From Clostridiales bacterium (GTDB taxonomy: Bacteria; Bacillota; Clostridia; Oscillospirales; Oscillospiraceae): a stretch of 64,000 nt of DNA. The stretch covers positions 1 to 64,000 of the forward strand of contig JAJQCW010000026.1 in NCBI GenBank assembly GCA_021202515.1, in the 5' to 3' direction. The position numbers and the translations under genes were made by a program. Each line of letters opens with the position of its first letter. Positions within the stretch are counted from its first letter, which is position 1. The notes beneath the pieces were generated by a model, which was given only the letters and a program-made list of their open reading frames with translations, searched no databases and had not been told where the DNA came from. Of the stretch, positions 27,300 through 33,797 are shown in pieces.

Positions 27300-28214
27300 T
27301 CAGGGCTGGATCGCGCCGGCCTGGGAGATGTAGTCCGCCACGTCCTCACTCAGGCAGAAGTCCAGGAACGCCTGGGCCGCGTCGCTGAGGGTGGTGGAGT
27401 CGTTGACCACCATGTTGAAGTCACGCTGGATGGAATAGGTGCCGTCCTTGACGGTCTCCTCGCTGGCGGCGACGCCGTCAACGGTAACCATCTTCACGGA
27501 CTCGTCCTCGGCGGCCTCAGACAGGGAGGCGTAGCCGATGGCGTACTGGTTCTGCGCCACAGCGGTGATGACCGCGCCGGTGGAAGTCAGCTCCTGGTCA
27601 TAGACGCAGGCGTCCTCCACGCCGACGACGCTCTCAAAGCCGTCGCGGGTGCCGGAGCCGGCCTCACGACCGATGACAGCGACTTCCATATCCTCGCCGC
27701 CGACTTCGCTCCAGTTGGTGATGGTGCCGTTGAACAGACCGGCGATCTGCTCCAGGCTCAGGTCCTCCACGCCGTTGGAGGGGTTGACGATGACGGCGAT
27801 GCCGTCCAGGGCCACGACATAAGCGGTCAGGCCGGTTTCGTCCTCTTTCAGGTCACGGCTGGCCAGGCCGATGTCGGCGCTGCCCTCGATGGCGGCAGTG
27901 ATGCCGGAGCCGGAGCCGGTGGCGTCATAGGTGACGGTGACGTTGGGGTACTGCTCCTCGAAGGCTTCGATCAGGATGGACATGACCTTTTCCATCGAAG
28001 TGGAGCCGTTGGTGGAGACGCTGCCGCTGATGTCGGCGGTGCTGGTCTCCTCCGTGGTGTTGGTCTCTTCGGTTTCGTCCGTGGTCTCTTCTTCGGTGGT
28101 GCTGGCCTCGGTCGTGGTGGTGTCCTCGTCGGTGCTGGACTGAGAGGAGCTGCCGCAGGCCACCAGGCTGAACGCCATCGCCATGGCCATCAGCAAAGCA
28201 ATCAGTTTCTTCAT
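27300..28214 (-). CDS. pstS: phosphate-binding lipoprotein PstS
   Basis: A 304-residue solute-binding protein. A signal peptide with lipobox LVACGSSS (lipidated Cys near residue 19) is followed by a long Thr/Glu/Ser-rich linker (about 25-60). The PstS domain then has VSTNGSTSMEKVM, the phosphate-site DATGSGSGITAAI and GREAGSGTRDGFE. It is lipid-anchored and hands phosphate to PstCA. GGAGATC precedes the ATG at 28214. It heads the pst operon. Confidence 0.96.
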   Translation of the reverse strand: MKKLIALLMAMAMAFSLVACGSSSQSSTDEDTTTTEASTTEEETTDETEETNTTEETSTADISGSVSTNGSTSMEKVMSILIEAFEEQYPNVTVTYDATGSGSGITAAIEGSADIGLASRDLKEDETGLTAYVVALDGIAVIVNPSNGVEDLSLEQIAGLFNGTITNWSEVGGEDMEVAVIGREAGSGTRDGFESVVGVEDACVYDQELTSTGAVITAVAQNQYAIGYASLSEAAEDESVKMVTVDGVAASEETVKDGTYSIQRDFNMVVNDSTTLSDAAQAFLDFCLSEDVADYISQAGAIQP

Positions 28215-28314
28215 GTTGTTTCGATCTCCTAATCTCCATAAAAGGAAGGATGTATGATTCCGTCTGAACGGATTTGCCGCAGAATTTGCGCGGTGTTTCC
28301 TTGACGGTGAGGCC

Positions 28315-28320
28315 ATTATA
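28315..28320 (-). promoter_or_regulatory. pstS: -10 element of the pst operon promoter
   Basis: A perfect TATAAT (complement) lies about 100 bp before pstS with no good -35 at 16-18 bp. This fits an activator-dependent promoter such as a PhoB/PhoP target, but no clear Pho box was identified. Confidence 0.5.
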
Positions 28321-28425
28321 GCAGGGGGTTTGTAAAGCCCTCTATCCCGAAAGAGGAAAATCTCTCACAGCGATTCGTAAATTGTTTGCAAGTTTTTTTG
28401 CCCGCTGATTACTTACAATGTGTTA

Positions 28426-28498
28426 GCCCCCACTGCCGTCAAGCGGCACTTTCGAAGCTTCGCTTCTCCCTGTGCCGCGCAGAGGTGACAGTGGGGGC
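28426..28498. repeat. nested inverted-repeat element (GTCAAGCGGCACTT family)
   Basis: A long cruciform with three nested arms: GCCCCCACTG (28426-28435 / 28489-28498), GCGGCAC (28443-28449 / 28472-28478) and the palindrome CGAAGCTTCG (28453-28462). It occupies most of the 343-bp gap between pstS and cotJC. Confidence 0.8.
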
Positions 28499-28541
28499 AT
28501 CTCATTTTGTATTCGACAAGGCGCAGGGCGTTTTATTCCGC

Positions 28542-28556
28542 TTCATTGCTCATTGG
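28542..28556 (+). repeat. short heptad-repeat remnant abutting cotJC stop (locus F)
   Basis: TTCATTGCTCATTGG ends one base from the cotJC stop codon (complement of 28558-28560). It has the same 7-nt step and orientation as the longer arrays. Confidence 0.5.
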
Positions 28557-28557
28557 T

Positions 28558-29169
28558 TTACGCTTTCATGGCTCCTTTGTCGAAGGACGGGTTGTAGAAA
28601 TAGACGTTTTTCCGGTTGAGCTTCTCCTTGGTCAGCTCCAGGACCTCTCCGAACCGCTGGAAGTGGACCACCTCCCGCTCCCGCAGGAACCGGATCACGT
28701 CGTTCACGTCGGGGTCGTCGCTGAGCCGCAGGATGTTGTCGTAGGTGAGACGGGCCTTCTGCTCCGCCGCCAGGTCCTCGGTCAGGTCGGCAATGGCGTC
28801 GCCGGTGGAATTGAAGGTGGCGGCGGTCCAGGGGTAGCCGCTGGCGGCGGTGGGGTAGACGCCGGCAGTGTGGTCTACAAAGTAGGTGTCGAACCCGGCG
28901 GTCTTGATCTGCTCGTCGGTCAGGTTGCGGGTCAGTTGGTAGACCAGCGTCCCCACCATCTCCAGGTGGGACAGCTCCTCGGTGCCGATGTCGGTCAGCA
29001 GCCCCTTGGCCTCGTCGTTGGGCATGGCGAACCGCTGGCTCAGGTAGCGCAGGGACGCGCCCAGCTCGCCGTCCGGCCCGCCGTACTGGGTGATGATGAT
29101 GTTGGCCAGCCGGGGGTTGGGATTCTTGACGCGGATGGGGTATTCTAACTTCTTTTCATACACAAACAC
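28558..29169 (-). CDS. cotJC: spore coat protein CotJC, manganese-catalase family
   Basis: A 203-residue ferritin-like four-helix protein of the Mn-catalase family. It has the metal-ligand pattern expected: E in the first long helix (DGELGASLRYL), TEELSHLEM, then DLAAEQKARLTYDN and REREVVHFQRF. It would detoxify peroxide in or on the spore coat. The GTG at 29169 is the likely start (FVYEKKLEYP is the usual CotJC beginning), and its ribosome binding site GGAGGG lies inside the end of the upstream gene, so the two are coupled (2-bp gap). Confidence 0.93.
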   Translation of the reverse strand: MFVYEKKLEYPIRVKNPNPRLANIIITQYGGPDGELGASLRYLSQRFAMPNDEAKGLLTDIGTEELSHLEMVGTLVYQLTRNLTDEQIKTAGFDTYFVDHTAGVYPTAASGYPWTAATFNSTGDAIADLTEDLAAEQKARLTYDNILRLSDDPDVNDVIRFLREREVVHFQRFGEVLELTKEKLNRKNVYFYNPSFDKGAMKA

Positions 29170-29171
29170 AG

Positions 29172-29639
29172 TTATTTCCCTCCCATCTGTTCCCAGGGCC
29201 ACGGCCCGTTCACCCAGGTGAACTTGTCATCCTCCGCCGCGTCGTTCCGGCAGAGGGGGCCGTACTGGGCCTCGTACTTCTGGCGGCCTTCCTTCTCCAG
29301 GGCGGCGTACTGCTGGAACAGGGCAAAGGCTTCTTCGTCGTCCTTGTGGCTGTCCAGATACAGCCCCAGTTCCACCAGCACAAATTCCAGCGCCTGTAAC
29401 TCGCTCAGCGGGGTCTGGGGCACCGGGTCGCCGTTGGGCTTCAGGTGGAAGGGCAGATTCAGCCCCGGAAACAGGGTACCCTGGGCCAGCGCCTCGCTGC
29501 GCTGGTAGACCTCCGGGTCCTCCGGCTGGAAGGGCACATAGGGCACCGCAAGCTGACCGCAGCAGGGCAGCTTCCCCTGTCCGTCGGCGCACTGGTTCAG
29601 CGGGCAGGACTTCTTGGGTAAAGTCGTTTCAGAAAACAA
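29172..29639 (-). CDS. fused CotJA-CotJB spore coat protein
   Basis: A 155-residue protein covering two normally separate coat proteins. Residues about 28-68 match CotJA (PYVPFQ, then SEALAQGTLFPGLNLPF). Residues about 78-150 match CotJB (LQALEFVLVELGLYLDSHKD, YGPL, and the ending WVNGPWPWE). The start is a TTG at 29639 with AAAGGAGG 7 nt upstream. Four cysteines cluster near the N-terminus (residues 12-27). It is co-transcribed with cotJC. CotJA/B are assembly partners of CotJC in the inner coat, so a fusion would fix their stoichiometry. Confidence 0.87.
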   Translation of the reverse strand: MFSETTLPKKSCPLNQCADGQGKLPCCGQLAVPYVPFQPEDPEVYQRSEALAQGTLFPGLNLPFHLKPNGDPVPQTPLSELQALEFVLVELGLYLDSHKDDEEAFALFQQYAALEKEGRQKYEAQYGPLCRNDAAEDDKFTWVNGPWPWEQMGGK

Positions 29640-29816
29640 ACGGATTCCTCCTTTGGAAGAACTGGGGGACCGGGCGAGCGGCCTTGCGCCGCTTTACCGG
29701 ACCGACCCAAAGACAGCGTTCCGCTGCCTTCGACCTATTTTATTCCCCTGACCGGCGGGGTGTGCGTTCGATGGACAGATTCACGCCCAGGCGTCCATTT
29801 TTCTTTCCGAAAAGGG

Positions 29817-29845
29817 TTGCAACTGAGTTTTGCACGTGCTATAAT
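29817..29845 (+). promoter_or_regulatory. yebC promoter
   Basis: TTGCAA (29817-29822), a 17-bp spacer and TATAAT (29840-29845), 95 bp upstream of the ATG. The rest of the 301-bp gap 29640-29940 is a structured cotJ leader with no gene. Confidence 0.75.
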
Positions 29846-29940
29846 AGCTGAATAATAGGTTTATATGCAGTTTTGCCGATCCCCGGCGGGGAATGACAGG
29901 AAACCGCAGCAACATACTCATATGAAGGGATGAATCACTC

Positions 29941-30675
29941 ATGTCCGGACATTCCAAGTGGCATAACATTCAAAAAACGAAGGGCGCTGCCGACGCCAAG
30001 CGCTCTCAGGCGTTCACCAAGATCGCCCGCGAAATGATCGTGGCCGTTAAGACCGGCGGCAGCGGCGACCCCAAGAACAACTCCAAGCTGGCTACGGTCA
30101 TCGCCAAGGCCAAGGCCGTGAATATGCCCAAGGACAACATCAAGCGCACCATCGACAAGGCGCTGGCCTCTGGCAGCGGCGACAACTACGAGACCTTGCA
30201 GTTTGAGGGCTACGGCCCCTCCGGCGTGGCGGTCATCGTGGAGGCCCTGACCGACAACCGCAACCGCACCGCCCCCAACATCCGCCACCTGTTCGACAAG
30301 TACAACGGCAACCTGGGCGCCACCGGCTGCGTGTCCTGGAACTTCGAGCGCAAGGGCCAGATCGTCATCAACAACGAGGACGAAGAACTGGACGAGGACA
30401 CCGTCATGATGGACGCGCTGGAGGCCGGCGCGGACGACCTGAAAAACGAGGGCGACGTGTTCGTGGTCTACTGCGCCCCTGAGGACCTGGTGGCCGTCTC
30501 CGAGGCGCTGGAAGCCGCCGGTTACACCTTCGAGTCCGCGGAAGAGGCCATGATCCCCAACGACATGGTCAAGCTGGAAAAAGAGGGCGACATCAAGAAC
30601 ATGGAGCGGATGCTGGAGCTGCTGGAGGAGGACGACGACGTCCAGAACGTCTGGCACAACTGGGATCAGGACTGA
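29941..30675 (+). CDS. yebC: YebC/PmpR family protein
   Basis: A 244-residue member of the TACO1/YebC family, recognised from the start MSGHSKWHNIQKTKGAADAK and the GYGPSGVAVIVEALTDNRNR block. Members bind DNA or ribosomes; recent work on the family points to relief of ribosome stalling as well as transcriptional regulation. Length is normal. It stands alone, between its promoter and a perfect terminator. Confidence 0.95.
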   Translation: MSGHSKWHNIQKTKGAADAKRSQAFTKIAREMIVAVKTGGSGDPKNNSKLATVIAKAKAVNMPKDNIKRTIDKALASGSGDNYETLQFEGYGPSGVAVIVEALTDNRNRTAPNIRHLFDKYNGNLGATGCVSWNFERKGQIVINNEDEELDEDTVMMDALEAGADDLKNEGDVFVVYCAPEDLVAVSEALEAAGYTFESAEEAMIPNDMVKLEKEGDIKNMERMLELLEEDDDVQNVWHNWDQD

Positions 30676-30706
30676 TTTTCGCTTACAACACCAAAGAAAC
30701 GATACA

Positions 30707-30746
30707 AAACGGGACAGGATACCATTTTCAGTATCCCGTCCCGTTT
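30707..30746. terminator. yebC terminator (bidirectional)
   Basis: A stem AAACGGGACaGGATAC with its complement (30707-30722 / 30731-30746), interrupted by one mismatch. It separates convergent yebC and the thioesterase gene. Confidence 0.85.
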
Positions 30747-30768
30747 ACTTGTGCAAAAAATGTTGGGG

Positions 30769-31161
30769 TCACTGCTGCCCTTTGCTCTGGCATCGGCTCA
30801 GAAAGCGGTCGTTCCAAATCAGGCAGCGCTGCTGCTTGCAGCGGCCAATGATCCCGGCCTCGTCGTAGGCGGTGACGGAAAAGGTCAGCTTTTTGCCCTC
30901 CACGGCCACCAGCTCGCTTTCCGCCCACACCTTCATGCCCACCGGGGTGGGGGAGACGTGGGTCAGCTCCATCCCCATGCCCACGCTGCCCTGGTTTTCC
31001 GCCAGGGCGTTTTTCAGGCTGTTGCAGGCGGCTTCTTCCATCAGCGCCAGCATCCAGGGGGTGCCGTAGACGGGCAGGGAGCCGGAGCCGCAGGCGGCGG
31101 CGGTCTTTTCCGGGGTGACGACGGTCTCTGCCCGGCCCTTCAAACCCAATTCGATGCTCAT
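30769..31161 (-). CDS. hotdog-fold thioesterase, FlK-like
   Basis: A 130-residue single hotdog domain resembling fluoroacetyl-CoA thioesterase family proteins: the TPWMLALMEEAACNSL helix with its Glu, then GMGMELTHVSPTPVGMKV and the ending EAGIIGRCKQQR. The usual RHxR/H ending is CKQQR here. It probably hydrolyses a small acyl-CoA; the substrate is unknown. The ATG overlaps the lipoprotein gene's stop (ATGA), making it the third gene of an rluA-lipoprotein-thioesterase operon. Confidence 0.85.
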   Translation of the reverse strand: MSIELGLKGRAETVVTPEKTAAACGSGSLPVYGTPWMLALMEEAACNSLKNALAENQGSVGMGMELTHVSPTPVGMKVWAESELVAVEGKKLTFSVTAYDEAGIIGRCKQQRCLIWNDRFLSRCQSKGQQ

Positions 31162-32456
31162 GCGGATGCGTCTCCTTCCTCGGTTTCAGTGTCTGTGTCG
31201 TTATCCGTGGTCTGGCCGGTCAGTTGCGCCCAGCGCTGGTTGACCAGTTCCCGGTTCTCGGCGGAGAAGGTGGTGATGATTTGCGTCCCCGTGAGAATAC
31301 TCTCGTCCGGGTAGGCCACGGGGTTGGTGCTCCAGTAGTCGTCCAACTGCTCCTTTGCTGCGTCGGAGGTCAGGGAGTATTTGGAATAGACGGCGTTTTT
31401 GGCCAGGTTGGTGGCGCTGCACATGTAGTTGATAAACTCCATGGCCTCCTCGCTGTACTGGCTGTCCGCCGCCACCGCGTAGCCGAAGGTAATGCGGCAG
31501 GTGCCGCCGGAGGGGATGAGGAAGGCCAGGTTTGCGTTTTCGCCCATCATGGACAGGGCGTCGCCGGAGAAGCAGGGGTACAGGGCGGCCCGGTTGTTTT
31601 GCATCAGAATGAAGGCGTCCCGGTTGGAGTAGTCCGCCACCAGTGGCTGCTGTTCCTCCAGCTTGTCAAAAGCGGCGTTCAGGGTGGACTCCTTGGTGGC
31701 GTTGGGGTACTTTTCCAGGGAGAGCAGGGCCACGCTCAGGCAGTCCCGCAGGCTGTCCGGCATAATGATCTGCCCGGCATAAGCCTCGTTCCACAGGTCG
31801 TCCCAGGAGGTCAACTGTTCCTCCACCAGTTGGGTGTTCCACAGCACGCCCAGCATCCCCCACATGGTGGTGACGGTGTAACGGCTGTCGGGGTCGTAGT
31901 CCAGGCCAGTGAACTCCTCGTTGATGTTGTCCCCGTTGGTGACGAGAGAGGCGTCCAGGGGCAGCAGCAGGTCGTTTTCGACCAGCTCGCCCAGGGTGGC
32001 CCCGTCGGTCAAAATCACATCGTAAACGGCGGGGTCATACTCGATTTCCCCGATGCTGGCGTCGCCCTTTTTGGCGGCTTTTTCCTCCGCCTCTGCGATG
32101 GAGGCGTCGCGGGTGGACTGCAAAATCTCCACCAGGGTCATGCCGCTGTAGGCGTCGTCGTAGGGGTCTCGTTCGTCGTCGCTGGCAGGGGAGAGGGCCT
32201 CCTCCACGGCGGAGGCGGCGGTCTGGGTGCTGGTGTCCTCGAACAGGGTCTCCTCCTCGGCCTCCGGGGTGCGGGAGCCGGTGACATAGGTCACTTCGAT
32301 GCCCGTCTCCTCGGTGAAAGCGTCGAGGACGCTTTGGGAGATGTAATCGCCGTCGGCGTAGACGGTGAAGGTGTGCTTTTCGCCGCAGCCGGTCAGACAG
32401 GCGCACAGCAGCGCCGTCAGCGCCAGCAGCAGCGGAAATTTCAGGGGTTTGCTCAT
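31158..32456 (-). CDS. extracellular solute-binding lipoprotein, PotD-like
   Basis: A 432-residue lipoprotein with lipobox LLCACLTGC near residue 24. It has the type-2 periplasmic-binding fold of spermidine/putrescine or iron-binding proteins: FTVYADGDYISQSVLDAFTEE at the start, then DVILTDGATLGELVENDLL, GLDYDPDSRYTVTTMWGMLG and MEFINYMCS. Residues about 62-135, between the first strand and DVILTD, form an acidic low-complexity insertion absent from ordinary PotD. No permease or ATPase gene is near, so it may act with a distant transporter or only as a sensor. RluA lies upstream (18-bp gap). Confidence 0.85.
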   Translation of the reverse strand: MSKPLKFPLLLALTALLCACLTGCGEKHTFTVYADGDYISQSVLDAFTEETGIEVTYVTGSRTPEAEEETLFEDTSTQTAASAVEEALSPASDDERDPYDDAYSGMTLVEILQSTRDASIAEAEEKAAKKGDASIGEIEYDPAVYDVILTDGATLGELVENDLLLPLDASLVTNGDNINEEFTGLDYDPDSRYTVTTMWGMLGVLWNTQLVEEQLTSWDDLWNEAYAGQIIMPDSLRDCLSVALLSLEKYPNATKESTLNAAFDKLEEQQPLVADYSNRDAFILMQNNRAALYPCFSGDALSMMGENANLAFLIPSGGTCRITFGYAVAADSQYSEEAMEFINYMCSATNLAKNAVYSKYSLTSDAAKEQLDDYWSTNPVAYPDESILTGTQIITTFSAENRELVNQRWAQLTGQTTDNDTDTETEEGDASA

Positions 32457-32474
32457 AAAATTTGCTCCTTTTCC

Positions 32475-33464
32475 TCAGAAACGGGAAGAAATGCGGGACA
32501 GGTCGAAGCCGGGGAACAGCTCCTCCACAAAGTCGATGTGGTTTACCTGCCAGTGCTTGCCGTTCAGGTACTCCAGCTCTCCCGCCGGGGTGGTGAACTG
32601 GAACCGGAGATACCAGCTCCACAGGGCCTGCCCCTTCCGGTGCCAGCGGCGGTTGACCGCTTCCTGCCCGTACTTGCCATCCCCCAGCAGGGGGTGGCCC
32701 ACGTAGGATAGCTGCGCCCGGATCTGATGGGTGCGCCCGGTGATGAGGTCGCACTCCACCAGGGAGAGGCCATCCCGTACCGTCAGCGTGCGGTACTTGG
32801 TGATGGCGGTCCGTGCGCCGGGGGTGGGCTTGGCGGTGACGTAGACCTGTTTTTTCTTCTCGTCCCGGCGCAGCCAGGATTTCAGCGTCCCGTCAGGCGG
32901 GCGAAGCTGCCCCACTGCCGCGCAGAGGTAGCGCTTGGTCAGCTCCCGGTCCCGGATTTTCTGGTTCATCACCCGCAGGGCCTCGGCGGTCTTGGCGGCG
33001 ATGACGATGCCGCCGGTGTTCCGGTCGATGCGGTTGCAGAGGGCCGGGGCGAAGGCGTTCTCCTGGCGGGGGTCCCACTCCTTTTTCTGGTACAGATAGG
33101 CCAGGATGTGGTTGATGAGGGTGTTGACCTGTTCGGTCTCGTCGGCGTGGACCACCATGCCGGGGGCCTTGTTGACCAGCAGGATCTGGTCGTCCTCATA
33201 GAGAATGTCCAGCTTGGGGCTGGCGATCTTCAAAAAGGCGTTCTCCGGGGTGGGGGCGTCGAAAAACTCGTCGTTGATGTAAAGCTGGAGGGTGTCGCCC
33301 ACCTCCAGCCTGGCGTCCCGCTCGGTCCGCTTGCCGTTGCGCTTGACCCGCTTCAGGCGGATGTACTTTTGGGCCAGCGCCGCAGGCAGCAGCGGGACGG
33401 TTTTCGCCAGCCAGCGGTCTACCCGCTGGCCCGCGTCGTTGGGGGTTATGGTAAATTCTTTCAT
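32475..33464 (-). CDS. RluA family 23S rRNA/tRNA pseudouridine synthase
   Basis: A 329-residue enzyme with an N-terminal S4 RNA-binding domain (QRVDRWLAKTVPLL to VGDTLQLYIND) and the RluA catalytic domain. The signature NRIDRNTGGIVIAAKT carries the catalytic aspartate, followed by RTHQIRAQLSYVGHPLLGDGKYG. It isomerises uridine in structured RNA. AGGTG lies 6 nt before the ATG at 33464. Which uridine is modified cannot be told from sequence. Confidence 0.93.
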   Translation of the reverse strand: MKEFTITPNDAGQRVDRWLAKTVPLLPAALAQKYIRLKRVKRNGKRTERDARLEVGDTLQLYINDEFFDAPTPENAFLKIASPKLDILYEDDQILLVNKAPGMVVHADETEQVNTLINHILAYLYQKKEWDPRQENAFAPALCNRIDRNTGGIVIAAKTAEALRVMNQKIRDRELTKRYLCAAVGQLRPPDGTLKSWLRRDEKKKQVYVTAKPTPGARTAITKYRTLTVRDGLSLVECDLITGRTHQIRAQLSYVGHPLLGDGKYGQEAVNRRWHRKGQALWSWYLRFQFTTPAGELEYLNGKHWQVNHIDFVEELFPGFDLSRISSRF

Positions 33465-33522
33465 GTGTTGCACCTGGGTTGTAACTTCTTGTTACCGTTT
33501 GGTTTCATTTTGTCACACTTCT

Positions 33523-33552
33523 ATTATAGCACAGTGCGATACCCTTTTGCAA
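33523..33552 (-). promoter_or_regulatory. promoter of the rluA-lipoprotein-thioesterase operon
   Basis: TTGCAA (complement of 33547-33552), an 18-bp spacer and TATAAT (complement of 33523-33528). The 333-bp gap 33465-33797 also holds the leader of the repeat-protein gene. Confidence 0.65.
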
Positions 33553-33797
33553 TGGAGAAAACGCCGGAAACCGGAGCGGTACCGCCGGGAATCCCCCCAA
33601 AAGAACGGAAAAGCGCCAGCGGTTGGGGCGGCGTGGAAGGATGCGCCCTCCTTCCTGATTTTTCAGGGTGAGAAAACCCGTTTTCGTACAAGGTGCCTCT
33701 TTCTTTTTGGGGAAAGATGTGAGATAATACTTAGACAATGCCGGACTGCGACCTGTGCGGCGTTATCTTGGAAAGTCTGTCCGGGAGGAGGACACGC

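Noticed and set aside
28315-28395. Canonical Pho box before pstS
   Set aside because: No convincing pair of direct repeats at the expected spacing was found, so only the -10 is reported.
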